In this document: positions 17,175-27,524 of the stretch, in pieces
Numbering within the stretch: position 1 is the stretch's first letter
Layout of the letters: each line of letters starts with the position of its first letter
Assembly (NCBI RefSeq): GCF_042659445.1
Contig: NZ_JBHSSR010000001.1
DNA from: Macrococcoides epidermidis
Lineage (GTDB): Bacteria > Bacillota > Bacilli > Staphylococcales > Staphylococcaceae
DNA length: 64,000 nt
Reading direction: 5' to 3' (one strand)
The notes under the pieces: generated by a model
Seen by the model: only the letters and a program-made list of their open reading frames with translations
The model's database searches: none
What the model was told of the DNA's origin: nothing
Program-made: the position numbers and the translations under genes

Positions 17175-19466
17175 GTGAAAAAACGTAGCAGATTAATAGC
17201 ATTACTGTTATTAACAATACTTTTGTTTAGCTCAATGGGTGTAACAGTAAAAGGTATTATGGAGAAAGTAAATCTGGGATTAGATTTACAAGGTGGTTTT
17301 GAAGTACTTTATAAAGTAGATAAACTAGATAAAAACGACAAAATCGATAGTGAAGTCGTTAAAGCGACGAGTAAGACACTTGAATCGCGTGTCAATGTTT
17401 TAGGGGTATCAGAACCAAAAATTCAGATAGAAAATAATGACAGAATTCGTGTTCAGCTTGCTGGTGTTAAAAATCAAAATGAAGCACGAGAGATTTTATC
17501 TACAAGTGCGAACCTTACGATTCGTGACGCTAATGATAAATTACTTCTTTCAGGTAAAGATTTAGTACAAGGTGGTGCTAAACAAGCATTTGATCAAAAT
17601 AGTAATGCACCTGTTGTTACCTTAAAATTAAAATCAGCGAAAAAATTTGCTGATGTTACACGTAAGATTTCAAAACAGAACCCAAATATAATGGTTATCT
17701 GGATGGACTTTGAAGAAGGTAAAGATAGCTATAAAAAAGAAGCTAAGCGTGAACAGGCTGGAAAAGAACCGAAATATGTGAGTGCTGCCGGCGTATCACA
17801 GGAAATCAATTCGCAAAATGTTGAGATTTCAGGTGGATTCCAGGGTGAAGAAGGATTAATACGTGCAAAACAAATTGCTGACTTATTAAACTCAGGTTCA
17901 CTACCAGTTAAACTTACAGAAGTTTATTCAACTTCTGTTGGTGCTCAGTTTGGTCAAGATGCGTTACATGATACAATGTTAGCATCTGCAGTCGGAGTAG
18001 GATTAATTTTCTTATTTATGATTTTTTATTACCGTCTACCAGGTATATTAGCTGTCATCTCTTTATCTGCTTATATTTGGTTAACGATGATAGCATTTAA
18101 TATGATCCATGGTGTACTAACGTTACCGGGTATTGCAGCGTTAGTGTTAGGTGTAGGTATGGCTGTTGATGCCAATATCATCATGTATGAACGTATTAAA
18201 GATGAATTGAAGATTGGGCGTAGCGTAAAACAGGCATTTAAAAAAGGATCTAGTTCATCATTTTTAACGATACTCGATGCCAACTTAACGACAGTACTTG
18301 CTGCTTTAGTATTATTCTTCTTAGGAACAAGTAGTGTTAAAGGTTTTGCGACAATGCTGTTACTAGGTATCTTAATGATCTTTATTACACAAGTATTCTT
18401 TACACGTTTATTATTGAGTCTTGCTGTAAATTCAGGATTCTTTGATAAGAAATTTAGTTTCTTCGGAGTAAACAGTAAACAGCGTCATCACTTATCAGAA
18501 GGCATCGATGTACATGATCTGAAGACACGCTGGGATCGTATTAATTTTGTAAAACTTGCGAAACCATTGCTTACTGCATCATTAGCATCTATTATTATAG
18601 GAAGTATTATCATTGCTATAATGGGATTAAATTTAGGCATCGACTTTAAATCAGGATCTCGTGTGGATGTGAAGAGCGATCAGGTGATAAAAGTTGATGA
18701 TGTGAAAACATCATTGAAATCATTAGATTTAGAAACTGATAATATTATTGTCAATTCTGATACAAATAAAACAGCAGTTATTCAATTTAAAGATCCGCTG
18801 ACTAAAAATCAAATTAGAGATTTAAAATCTGATTTTGATAAGAAATTCGGACATGAACCGAATGTAAATACTGTTTCAAGTGAAATTGGTAAAGAATTAG
18901 CAAAAAATGCGATTAAATCTGTAATCATTGCATCTATCGGTATCATCATCTATGTAACATTCCGATTTGAATGGAGAATGGGATTAACATCAGTACTTTC
19001 TTTATTACATGATGCATTTTTAATTATAGCTTTCTTCAGTATCTTCAGATTCGAAGTGGATGTAACCTTTATCGCAGCGATACTGACAATTATCGGTTAT
19101 TCAATCAACGATACAATCGTTACATTTGACCGTGTACGTGAGAACCTGCATAAAATGAAAGTGATTACACATCCTGAACAGATTGATGAGATTGTTAATA
19201 GTTCTATTCGACAAACATTAACGCGATCAATCAACACTGTTCTAACTGTAATTATCGTAGTTGTTGCACTGATGTTACTTGGAGCATCTAGTATCTTTAA
19301 CTTCTCGCTTGCATTACTTGTCGGGTTAATTTCTGGGGTATTCAGTTCAATCTTTATTGCTGTTCCACTTTGGGGTATTTTGAAAAAACGTCAACTTAAA
19401 GCAAACGGCGGACGTTTGACGGTATATGAGGAAAAGAAAGCAAATGATGAAAAGATATATGTTTAA
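17175..19466 (+). CDS. secDF: Fused protein-export protein SecDF
   Basis: 763 aa with SecD and SecF joined in one chain, as in Bacillus and Staphylococcus, and about 12 membrane helices. The SecD half shows LGLDLQGGFEV near the N-terminus and the periplasmic-type domain; the SecF half shows GLNLGIDFKSGSRV (about residues 485-498). It uses the proton gradient to aid late translocation through SecYEG. GAGGTGG and GTG start. The 180 bp upstream are AT-rich, with no clear gene. A strong terminator follows. Confidence 0.96.
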   Translation: MKKRSRLIALLLLTILLFSSMGVTVKGIMEKVNLGLDLQGGFEVLYKVDKLDKNDKIDSEVVKATSKTLESRVNVLGVSEPKIQIENNDRIRVQLAGVKNQNEAREILSTSANLTIRDANDKLLLSGKDLVQGGAKQAFDQNSNAPVVTLKLKSAKKFADVTRKISKQNPNIMVIWMDFEEGKDSYKKEAKREQAGKEPKYVSAAGVSQEINSQNVEISGGFQGEEGLIRAKQIADLLNSGSLPVKLTEVYSTSVGAQFGQDALHDTMLASAVGVGLIFLFMIFYYRLPGILAVISLSAYIWLTMIAFNMIHGVLTLPGIAALVLGVGMAVDANIIMYERIKDELKIGRSVKQAFKKGSSSSFLTILDANLTTVLAALVLFFLGTSSVKGFATMLLLGILMIFITQVFFTRLLLSLAVNSGFFDKKFSFFGVNSKQRHHLSEGIDVHDLKTRWDRINFVKLAKPLLTASLASIIIGSIIIAIMGLNLGIDFKSGSRVDVKSDQVIKVDDVKTSLKSLDLETDNIIVNSDTNKTAVIQFKDPLTKNQIRDLKSDFDKKFGHEPNVNTVSSEIGKELAKNAIKSVIIASIGIIIYVTFRFEWRMGLTSVLSLLHDAFLIIAFFSIFRFEVDVTFIAAILTIIGYSINDTIVTFDRVRENLHKMKVITHPEQIDEIVNSSIRQTLTRSINTVLTVIIVVVALMLLGASSIFNFSLALLVGLISGVFSSIFIAVPLWGILKKRQLKANGGRLTVYEEKKANDEKIYV

Positions 19467-19470
19467 ATAA

Positions 19471-19510
19471 AAAAAGAAAAATCATGTCTATACATGATTT
19501 TTCTTTTTTT
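19471..19510 (+). terminator. Intrinsic terminator after secDF
   Basis: A 17-bp perfect inverted repeat (19471-19487 / 19492-19508) with a 4-nt loop. The A-rich 5' arm and T-rich 3' arm make it likely to work in both directions. Confidence 0.9.
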
Positions 19511-19578
19511 TGTATAAATTTCACAAATTACATTAAAATTTTATTATGATGAATATAACAGTCATTTGGAGGAGAATT

Positions 19579-20682
19579 ATGAAAATCACAAAAATTATTG
19601 GCCATTATATTCAACTACCTTTGAAAGAACCTTTTATTATTAATTATGCTACTTACGATAGCATGCACTCAGTAATCGTAGAAATACATACGGATACAGG
19701 TATTATAGGATATGGTGAAGGCGTTGCTGATGAGCATGTTACAGGGGAAAGTGCAGCTGGCATCTATGCTAATCTGGAAATAATAGCGCCTAAGCTTATC
19801 GGAGAAAATCCATTAAATATTGAAAGTATTCATTTATTGCTCGATGAAATGATTTTAGGTAATCCCGCATTGAAGGCAAGTATAGATATCGCATTGTATG
19901 ATATTTTAGGTAAGCACGCTAATTTACCAATTTATCAGCTGCTTGGAGGTAAAACTGTTGATAGACTGGATTACGCAAAAGTATTAAGTGTGAAACATAT
20001 TGAAGCAACAAAAAAAGATATCGATATTTTACTCGAATCCGGGTATAAGGTTATAAAAGTTAAGCTTGGTGGTAATATATTTGATGATATTCTAAAACTG
20101 AAACAGATATTAGAGTATATAAAAGAAACAGATGCAATCGTTCGTGTAGACTGCAATCAAGCATGGTCAAATCCAAAGGCAATCGTACAAGCTTTGAAAT
20201 CAATAGAAGATTCGAAATTAAAATGGATTGAACAACCATTGAAATATAATGATATTGAAGGCATGAAATATTTATATGAAAATATGAATGTAAATCTGAT
20301 GGCAGACGAAATGATTAAAGATGTCCATGATTTAGCAAGACTCAAAACACCACATTTTGATTTATTAAATGTGAAACTTATGAAGTGTGGCGGAATTCAT
20401 AATGCAGTGAAGTTAATACGATTTGCAGAAGGTTTAGGCATTGAATGTCAAATCGGATCAATGGTGGAATCTTCTATTGGTAGTGCTGCAGGTTATCATA
20501 CAGCAATGGCATTAAATAATGTTAAATCAACGGAACTTACAGGACCATTATTATTCAGTCAAGATATTGGTGATTTAAAATATGATATACCGTTTGTTGA
20601 TTTAGGTGATGCACCTGGATTAGGTATTACTATCAATAAAGAAACATTAGCAGCATTAACTGTAAAAAAATTTGAAGTATGA
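19579..20682 (+). CDS. Enolase-superfamily enzyme, probable dipeptide epimerase
   Basis: 367 aa of the mandelate racemase/muconate-lactonizing type. The KVKLG acid/base lysines (about residue 158), metal ligands Asp (RVDCNQAW), Glu (KWIEQP) and Asp (MADE), and the second catalytic Lys (NVKLMKCGG) are all present. The GSMVESSIG block is typical of Ala-Glu-type dipeptide epimerases, so murein dipeptide salvage is the best guess; muconate-cycloisomerase-like or succinylbenzoate-synthase-like activity cannot be excluded. ATG 19579 follows GGAGGAG. The next gene encodes an M20 peptidase. Confidence 0.78.
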   Translation: MKITKIIGHYIQLPLKEPFIINYATYDSMHSVIVEIHTDTGIIGYGEGVADEHVTGESAAGIYANLEIIAPKLIGENPLNIESIHLLLDEMILGNPALKASIDIALYDILGKHANLPIYQLLGGKTVDRLDYAKVLSVKHIEATKKDIDILLESGYKVIKVKLGGNIFDDILKLKQILEYIKETDAIVRVDCNQAWSNPKAIVQALKSIEDSKLKWIEQPLKYNDIEGMKYLYENMNVNLMADEMIKDVHDLARLKTPHFDLLNVKLMKCGGIHNAVKLIRFAEGLGIECQIGSMVESSIGSAAGYHTAMALNNVKSTELTGPLLFSQDIGDLKYDIPFVDLGDAPGLGITINKETLAALTVKKFEV

Positions 20683-20764
20683 ATAATTTAATGAATAATA
20701 ATATTGATAAATAATAATATATAATATAAATAAATTTAAACAATTTAATAAAAAGGGGATTAAC

Positions 20765-21877
20765 ATGAATAACACAGATTTTCATGATAGGATATTAGAC
20801 ATTAATCGTGAACTGAATTTAAGAGCTGAAGTAAGTTGGGATGAAGAGAAAACAACAAAATATATAGAAAAGTTATTTAGAGATGAATACGAAGTTCATC
20901 GATTTAACAAGACGGGATTATATATAAAAATACCAGGTGAAATTGATAAGACAGTAGCATTTAGAAGTGACATTGATGCACTGCCTTATAATTTTGAAGA
21001 TGGTTTGAAAGTCATCCATGCGTGTGGTCATGACGCGCATATGACAACTTTGATCGGTCTGTTGTTTAAATTGAAACTAACGAATTATCAACCTAAATAT
21101 AACTTATTGTTTATCTTCCAGCCGGCTGAAGAAGCTGGAAGTGGTGCAAAATATGTTTTAGAACATGATATTTTAAATGATGTTGAATTCATGTTTGGTA
21201 TGCATGTCAGACCAAAAAATGAATTAAAAGGAAATGAATTCTCAAGCAGTATTCAGCATGGAGCGAGTGCAACGCTTCACGTAGATATAACAACGACGGA
21301 AGGTCATGCGGGTCGACCATGGGAATCTATCAATAGCATTGATATTGCAATGACACTCAATCAAAAAATAAAAGCGCTGAACAATGAAAAAGACAGATCT
21401 TATTCTGTGAAGATGACGACGATTGAAACACTTGGAGGCACACATAATACGATTCCCGGCACGGTAAATTGTGTGTTTGATGTTAGAGCACAATACAATG
21501 ATAAAATGGCTGCTTTACAAGAAAATATAGATAACATTTGTGAAATGATAAAAGGCCAGTATGATTGTACAATAAAATATTATTATACAAGTAATACAGT
21601 AGCAGCTGAAGTAAGTGATGAAGCAAGAAATATCTTAACAGAAGTGTTACGTGAACAGCAGCATGATTATATTGAAACGATTGTAACGCCTGGTGCAGAA
21701 GATTTTCATACGTATTCTAACACATTACCTGAAATAAAAACGACGATGCTCGGAATTGGATGTAATATGAATCACGGATTACATCATCCTGAAATGAAAT
21801 ATGATAAAGAATCGATATTTACTGCTATTAATATTTATTTTGATGTGATTAAAAAACTAGATAAAAAAGTGAGTTAA
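20765..21877 (+). CDS. M20 family metallo-amidohydrolase
   Basis: 370 aa, M20D type. Metal-binding motifs ACGHDAHMT (about residues 85-93) and PAEEAGSG (about 121-128), a dimerisation insert and HHPEMKYD near the end are present. These enzymes hydrolyse N-acyl amino acids or dipeptides. It follows the epimerase by 82 bp with SD AAAGGGG, suggesting joint peptide catabolism. The substrate is not readable from sequence. Confidence 0.82.
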   Translation: MNNTDFHDRILDINRELNLRAEVSWDEEKTTKYIEKLFRDEYEVHRFNKTGLYIKIPGEIDKTVAFRSDIDALPYNFEDGLKVIHACGHDAHMTTLIGLLFKLKLTNYQPKYNLLFIFQPAEEAGSGAKYVLEHDILNDVEFMFGMHVRPKNELKGNEFSSSIQHGASATLHVDITTTEGHAGRPWESINSIDIAMTLNQKIKALNNEKDRSYSVKMTTIETLGGTHNTIPGTVNCVFDVRAQYNDKMAALQENIDNICEMIKGQYDCTIKYYYTSNTVAAEVSDEARNILTEVLREQQHDYIETIVTPGAEDFHTYSNTLPEIKTTMLGIGCNMNHGLHHPEMKYDKESIFTAINIYFDVIKKLDKKVS

Positions 21878-21883
21878 TTTGGG

Positions 21884-21909
21884 GGCATTCATTTTCTAAA
21901 ATGAATGCC
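21884..21909 (+). other. Hairpin between the M20 gene and recJ
   Basis: A 12-bp perfect inverted repeat (21884-21895 / 21898-21909). It lacks a T-run on either side, so it is a weak terminator at best. It sits 34 bp before the recJ start and may be a structured 5' UTR or an operator. Confidence 0.4.
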
Positions 21910-21943
21910 TTCATGTATAATTCTACAGTGTAGGGGGATTGTT

Positions 21944-24193
21944 ATGAAGAAAATGAAATGGCAAGTGTCTAGGATAGAAAATACAATTCCTGATGACTTA
22001 ATTAAAAAATATAAAATTTCTAGTATCAATCAAAAAATATTAAATGCACGAAATATTATTACAGACGAACAGCTTAGTGATGTTTTTTCTGAAGGGAATA
22101 TTCATGATCCGTTTTTAATGTTTGATATGGACAATGCAATAGTAAGAATAAAAACAGCAATTGAAAATGGTGAACCGATTCTCGTTTATGGTGATTATGA
22201 TGCAGATGGTGTGACAAGCACTACAGTACTTGTCAAAACTTTAGAATCCATGGGCGCTATAGTCGGCTGGTATATTCCGAATCGATTTACTGAAGGATAT
22301 GGACCGAATGAAGATGCATTTCGTCAGGCAGCAGATGAAGGCGTTAAATTAATTATTACAGTCGATAATGGCATTCAAGGTCATCATGAAATTGATGTTG
22401 CCAATGAACTTGGAATAGATGTCATCATTACCGATCATCATGAAATTGGTGAGACTTTACCGAATGCTTTTGCAATCATTCATCCGATGCACCCCGAAGG
22501 TACTTATCCTTTTGGACATCTTGCAGGTGTGGGGGTTGCATATAAAGTCAGTCATGCACTTCTTGGACAACAAAATGAACAATTTTTACCGTTTGTTGCG
22601 ATAGGAACAATCAGCGATCTTGTTTCAATGACCGGAGAAAATAGAGCAATGGTAAAGCGAGGCCTTAAAATACTTAATCAGACGCCACCTGTTGGCGTAG
22701 CAGCGCTATTAAAACAAGCAGGTTTCTCAGGAATGATAGATGAAGAGACAATAGGTTTTATTATTGGTCCGAGATTAAATGCTGTTGGCCGTCTGGACGA
22801 CGCAAGAATTGCTGCAGAACTTTTACAGCTGGATGACCCTGTGGAAGCAGAATGGATGGCTGAACAAGTTGATAGTTTCAATGTTGAACGTAAAGCGATT
22901 GTAGAGACAATTACACAGGAAGCGATGATTGAAGCAGAAGAGAAAATCAGTAACGGTAATCGTTTTTTAGTGCTTGCTAAAGAAAATTGGAATGAGGGTG
23001 TCCTTGGTATAGTTGCGAGTCGAATCGTTGAAAAATATAATCTGCCGGCCATCATTTTAAATATAGATTATGTGAATGATTACGCAAAGGGTTCAGCACG
23101 TAGTGTTGAACAGATATCCATGTATGAAAGTCTCGACCAGGCACGAGAATTGATTACAAAGTTTGGTGGTCATCATATGGCGGCTGGTATGACGCTACCA
23201 ATCGATCATATTGAACAGTTAGAACGTAGTATCAATCATTATTTGGAAAGCGTATTAGACGGTGAACCGATAACTTCCCAGTTAAATATAGATACTGTTA
23301 TTGATATGGATGATATTACAGTAAAAAATATTAGTGATATTGAATTACTACGACCATTTGGAACAGATTTTAAAGCACCGGTAATTGGTTTATATGACCA
23401 GATAATCAGTGAGATTAAACAAATTGGGCAAAATGCGGCACATTTAAAGTTTAAAACAATGTCTGATTTGAATTGTTTAATGTGGAAACAAGGAGACTTA
23501 ATTAATGAATTTCCTTCAGGAGCTGTTGTTAATTTAGCAGGTTCACTTCAACTCAATGAATGGAATGGCAATGTTTCACCGCAAATGATTGTGCAGGCTA
23601 TGCAATCAGATAATATTAAAATGATTGATTTTCGTAATGCACATCCAAGAAAATTTGCATTTTTAAAGGATGAACAAGTTGCCTATGTTATTCATCCAGG
23701 TCAACAAAAAATCAACGAAAATTACTATTATTATGGCGAATCTGTATTTGGGCATGATAAAATAGTATTCAGGGATATCCCACACGATTTTGAAAGTTTC
23801 AAAAGAACTTTTGATACAAATGATGCAGATACTATCTATTTAATTTTTCATAAGAAAAATCAAATTTACTTTGAGGGTATGCCAAGTATCGAAAAATTCA
23901 AATTATTATTTAAATGTTTTAAGATGAAGCCAGTCATTGATTTAAAGACAGATGGGGGTTATCTTATTGATTTACTGAAGGTGAAACCTGATACTTTACT
24001 ATTTATGTTAGAAGTATACAAAGATTTAAACTTTATTTATCAAACTGAATTAACATATCATTTAAATGAAACGATTAAAAAAGCTGAAATACAGTCTTCA
24101 GAAACGTATAAAAAAAGATTAACTGCTTTGAAATTAGAACAGACTTTCCTGTTCTCAACATTTGACAGTTTAAAACAACAAATTATGGAATAA
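21944..24193 (+). CDS. recJ: Single-stranded-DNA-specific exonuclease RecJ
   Basis: 749 aa. The DHH domain carries YGDYDADGVTST, VDNGIQGHHE and ITDHHEIGE; the DHHA1 domain carries FGGHHMAAGM; an OB fold and the Firmicute C-terminal extension follow. RecJ resects 5' ends in recombination and repair. ATG 21944 has AGGGGGA upstream; an in-frame ATG at 21905 would place 13 poor residues before it. Confidence 0.95.
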   Translation: MKKMKWQVSRIENTIPDDLIKKYKISSINQKILNARNIITDEQLSDVFSEGNIHDPFLMFDMDNAIVRIKTAIENGEPILVYGDYDADGVTSTTVLVKTLESMGAIVGWYIPNRFTEGYGPNEDAFRQAADEGVKLIITVDNGIQGHHEIDVANELGIDVIITDHHEIGETLPNAFAIIHPMHPEGTYPFGHLAGVGVAYKVSHALLGQQNEQFLPFVAIGTISDLVSMTGENRAMVKRGLKILNQTPPVGVAALLKQAGFSGMIDEETIGFIIGPRLNAVGRLDDARIAAELLQLDDPVEAEWMAEQVDSFNVERKAIVETITQEAMIEAEEKISNGNRFLVLAKENWNEGVLGIVASRIVEKYNLPAIILNIDYVNDYAKGSARSVEQISMYESLDQARELITKFGGHHMAAGMTLPIDHIEQLERSINHYLESVLDGEPITSQLNIDTVIDMDDITVKNISDIELLRPFGTDFKAPVIGLYDQIISEIKQIGQNAAHLKFKTMSDLNCLMWKQGDLINEFPSGAVVNLAGSLQLNEWNGNVSPQMIVQAMQSDNIKMIDFRNAHPRKFAFLKDEQVAYVIHPGQQKINENYYYYGESVFGHDKIVFRDIPHDFESFKRTFDTNDADTIYLIFHKKNQIYFEGMPSIEKFKLLFKCFKMKPVIDLKTDGGYLIDLLKVKPDTLLFMLEVYKDLNFIYQTELTYHLNETIKKAEIQSSETYKKRLTALKLEQTFLFSTFDSLKQQIME

Positions 24194-24233
24194 TATTAAA
24201 AAAATAAATGAATTTTATTGTGGAGGCACAAAG

Positions 24234-24755
24234 ATGGATTTAAAAAAGTATATTGCAGAAGTGAAAGACTGGCCAAAAGAAGGAATTAGCTTTAAAGATA
24301 TAACTACTTTGATGGATAATGGTGAAGCATATGCCTATGCTACAGATCAAATCGTTAATTTCGCACGTGAAAAAGAAATTGATATCGTAGTTGGACCAGA
24401 GGCACGTGGATTCATTATTGGATGTCCAGTCGCTTATGCAATGAACATTGGCTTTGCACCTGTTAGAAAAGAAGGTAAATTACCAAGGGAAGTTATTCGT
24501 TATGAATATGAACTTGAATATGGAAGTAATGTGTTAACGATGCACAAAGATGCGATTAAACCGGGTCAACGTGTTTTAATAACAGATGATTTACTGGCAA
24601 CAGGTGGTACGATAGAAGCAACGATTAAATTAATTGAGCAATTAGGTGGAATTGTTGCGGGTATTGCCTTTATTATAGATTTAAAATATTTAAAGGGTAT
24701 GCAGAAGTTAGAAGGATACGATGTTTTAACATTGGTAGAGTATGAAGAGGAATAA
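24234..24755 (+). CDS. apt: Adenine phosphoribosyltransferase
   Basis: 173 aa. It salvages adenine to AMP using PRPP. The PRPP loop VLITDDLLATGGT (about residues 116-128) and GPEARGFIIG are diagnostic. GGAGG precedes the ATG. As in other staphylococci it lies between recJ and rel. Confidence 0.97.
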   Translation: MDLKKYIAEVKDWPKEGISFKDITTLMDNGEAYAYATDQIVNFAREKEIDIVVGPEARGFIIGCPVAYAMNIGFAPVRKEGKLPREVIRYEYELEYGSNVLTMHKDAIKPGQRVLITDDLLATGGTIEATIKLIEQLGGIVAGIAFIIDLKYLKGMQKLEGYDVLTLVEYEEE

Positions 24756-24766
24756 TAATTTACCGA

Positions 24767-24805
24767 AAAAGATTGAGTAGCACTAAATTGACTCAGTCTT
24801 TTTTA
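24767..24805 (+). terminator. Intrinsic terminator after apt
   Basis: A 10-bp stem (AAGATTGAGT / ACTCAGTCTT, one G-U pair) with a long loop and a following run of Ts. Confidence 0.75.
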
Positions 24806-24871
24806 TATTTCATTTAAAAATCAGTCATAATATAGTATTATTAATACATTATAAAAAGAGGTGGTGATAGA

Positions 24872-27061
24872 ATGAACAATGAATATCCATATACAAAAGA
24901 TGATGTTCTTGAGATGACAAAAGCTTACTTATCTGAAGAGGACTATCAATTCGTTGTTAAAAGCTATCAACTTGCCGAAAAAGCTCATACAGGTCAATTT
25001 AGAAAAAATGGTTTACCATACATAATGCATCCTATTCAGGTAGCTGGTATATTAGCTGAGATGAAATTAGATGGGCCGACAATTGTTGCTGGATTCTTAC
25101 ACGATGTTGTGGAAGATACACCATATACGTATGAGGATTTAAAGGCAATGTTTAACGAAGAAGTTGCATATATCGTAGATGGCGTTACAAAGCTAGAAAA
25201 AGTGAAATATCGTTCAAAAGCAGAACAGCAGGCAGAAAACCATCGTAAATTGTTTATTGCTATCGCAAAAGATGTGCGTGTTATCTTAGTTAAACTCGCT
25301 GATAGATTACATAATATGCGTACATTAAAAGCAATGCCTCACGAAAAACAAGTACGCATTGCAAAGGAAACATTAGAAATTTATGCACCACTTGCACATC
25401 GTCTTGGGATCAATACGATTAAATGGGAATTAGAAGATATTTCCCTAAGATATATTGACAGTATACAATATTTTAGGATCGTCCATTTAATGAAGAAGAA
25501 ACGCAGTGAGCGAGAAGCATACATAGAAAATGCCATTGAAAATATTCGCAAAGAGATGGGAATTACGGGCATCCAGGGGGAAATCACTGGCCGTCCTAAA
25601 CATATTTATAGTATCTATCGTAAGATGGTTAAACAAAAGAAACAATTCGATCAGATTTTTGATTTATTAGCGATTCGTGTATTAGTTGACTCAATTAAAG
25701 ATTGTTATGCAGTATTAGGATTAGTTCATACATTGTGGAAACCGATGCCGGGAAGATTCAAAGATTATATTGCGATGCCAAAACCAAATATGTATCAATC
25801 CCTTCATACTACAGTTGTCGGGCCAAATGGTGATCCATTAGAAATACAGATAAGAACACATGAAATGCATGAAATAGCAGAACATGGGGTAGCTGCACAC
25901 TGGGCATATAAAGAAGGTAAAACATTAGTTAATCCAGATGAAGCGAAAAATTTAAGCAAGATGAGCTGGATGAAAGAAATTGAAGAAACAGATTCTACAT
26001 CACCGGATGCTGAAGCATTTATGGAATCACTTAAGTATGATCTACAGTCGGATAAAGTATACGTATTTACGCCGGAAAGTGATGTTGTAGAATTGCCTAT
26101 TGGCGCTGTTCCGATTGATTTCGCATATGCAGTACATAGTGAAGTCGGAAATAAAATGATCGGTGCGAAAGTAAACGGTAAAATCGTTCCGATTGATTAT
26201 GAGCTTAAAACGGGTGACATCATTGAGATTAGAACTTCAAAACATTCTTATGGTCCAAGTCGCGACTGGTTGAAAATCTGTAAATCAGCTAGCGCTAAAA
26301 GTAAGATAAAAAGTTTCTTTAAGAAACAGGACCGTTCGAGCAATGTAGAAAAAGGAAAGTTCATGATTGAAGCAGAGTTAAAAGAGCAGCGTATCAATAT
26401 AGATGATGTGATGATTGATGAAAATATAGCTGTAGTGATTGAAAAATACAATTTCACATCAATTGATGATGTATATGCTGCTGTTGGATTTGGTGGATTA
26501 ACAGCATCAGCAGTAGTTAATAAATTAACTGAAAGACACCGTATCAAAGAAAAGGAACAAAAGTTAAATCAAGTACAGGAAGTTAATAAAACGTTAAATG
26601 TTAAACGTGATATTCAGACAGAAACTGGTGTTTATGTTGAAGGCATGGACAATATGCTGATTAAATTATCAAAATGTTGTAACCCTGTACCAGGAGATGA
26701 CATCGTTGGTTATATTACAAAAGGTCATGGGGTAAAAGTCCATCGTACCGAATGTCCAAATGTCGTAAATGAAACTGAACGTTTGATAGATGTAGAGTGG
26801 GTAAAATCTTCAGAGAACAAGACTTATCAAGTAGACTTAGAAATCACAGCATATGATCGACTTGGCTTATTAAATGAAGTATTACAAGCCGTAAATGCAA
26901 CGAAAACAACTTTAACACAAGTTTCTGGTAAAGCTGATATCGATAAAAATGCTAAGATAAATATAAGTATTATGGTGAAGAATGTCAGTGAACTGATGCG
27001 TGTTGTTGAAAAAATTAAGCAGTTGAGTGATATATACACAGTAACTAGGATATTAAATTGA
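24872..27061 (+). CDS. rel: Bifunctional (p)ppGpp synthetase/hydrolase Rel
   Basis: 729 aa RSH enzyme. The HD hydrolase (FLHDVVEDT, about residues 74-82), the synthetase with KDYIAMPKPNMYQSLHTTV (about 298-316), TGS (VYVFTPESDVVELP, about 394-407) and the C-terminal zinc-finger/ACT region (CCNPVPGDD; ACT from about 655) are in the usual order. The ED pair and RVLVD suggest both activities are intact. ATG 24872 with AAGAGGTGG. It controls the stringent response, to which Obg and the GTP pool are linked. Confidence 0.96.
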   Translation: MNNEYPYTKDDVLEMTKAYLSEEDYQFVVKSYQLAEKAHTGQFRKNGLPYIMHPIQVAGILAEMKLDGPTIVAGFLHDVVEDTPYTYEDLKAMFNEEVAYIVDGVTKLEKVKYRSKAEQQAENHRKLFIAIAKDVRVILVKLADRLHNMRTLKAMPHEKQVRIAKETLEIYAPLAHRLGINTIKWELEDISLRYIDSIQYFRIVHLMKKKRSEREAYIENAIENIRKEMGITGIQGEITGRPKHIYSIYRKMVKQKKQFDQIFDLLAIRVLVDSIKDCYAVLGLVHTLWKPMPGRFKDYIAMPKPNMYQSLHTTVVGPNGDPLEIQIRTHEMHEIAEHGVAAHWAYKEGKTLVNPDEAKNLSKMSWMKEIEETDSTSPDAEAFMESLKYDLQSDKVYVFTPESDVVELPIGAVPIDFAYAVHSEVGNKMIGAKVNGKIVPIDYELKTGDIIEIRTSKHSYGPSRDWLKICKSASAKSKIKSFFKKQDRSSNVEKGKFMIEAELKEQRINIDDVMIDENIAVVIEKYNFTSIDDVYAAVGFGGLTASAVVNKLTERHRIKEKEQKLNQVQEVNKTLNVKRDIQTETGVYVEGMDNMLIKLSKCCNPVPGDDIVGYITKGHGVKVHRTECPNVVNETERLIDVEWVKSSENKTYQVDLEITAYDRLGLLNEVLQAVNATKTTLTQVSGKADIDKNAKINISIMVKNVSELMRVVEKIKQLSDIYTVTRILN

Positions 27062-27071
27062 GGTGTCAAAC

Positions 27072-27524
27072 ATGCGTGTAGTATTACAAAAAGTAAAACA
27101 AGCTTCTGTCACTGCAGGAGATTATTTTCAATCCATTGATCAAGGTTACTGTTTGTTGGTTGGAATAGGACAAAATACGACAGAAAAAGATTTAAATACT
27201 GTTGCAAAGAAAATTGCCAATACCCGTATTTTTGAAGATGAACATGGAAAGATGAATTTATCAATTAACGACGTTGGTGGCAAGATTTTATCGATATCAC
27301 AATTTACTTTATATGCAAATGTCAAAAAAGGTAATCGTCCAAGTTTTACAGATGCCAAGACGCCTGAAATAGCGAAAGAGATGTATGAAAAATTTAATGA
27401 AATATTAAAAGGACATCAACTTGAAGTTTTTCCTGGTGTATTTGGAGAAATGATGGAGATATCTTTAATTAATGATGGTCCTGTAACGATTATTTTTGAG
27501 AGCGTTGAGGGGAAGATACAATGA
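27072..27524 (+). CDS. dtd: D-aminoacyl-tRNA deacylase
   Basis: 150 aa. It removes D-amino acids (and glycine from tRNA-Ala) from tRNA. The SQFTLYAN block (about residues 77-84) and NDGPVT near the C-terminus form the active site. ATG 27072 follows GAGGTG, 10 bp after the rel stop; an in-frame GTG at 27063 overlaps the SD. The 3' end overlaps lytH (ATGA). Confidence 0.95.
   Translation: MRVVLQKVKQASVTAGDYFQSIDQGYCLLVGIGQNTTEKDLNTVAKKIANTRIFEDEHGKMNLSINDVGGKILSISQFTLYANVKKGNRPSFTDAKTPEIAKEMYEKFNEILKGHQLEVFPGVFGEMMEISLINDGPVTIIFESVEGKIQ

Noticed and set aside
21884..21909. Strong intrinsic terminator before recJ
   Set aside because: The stem is good but no T-run follows on either strand, so it is listed only as a hairpin.
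22678..23055. 125-codon frame antisense to recJ
   Set aside because: It is the reverse of conserved recJ DHH/DHHA1 coding sequence with no SD; typical antisense shadow.
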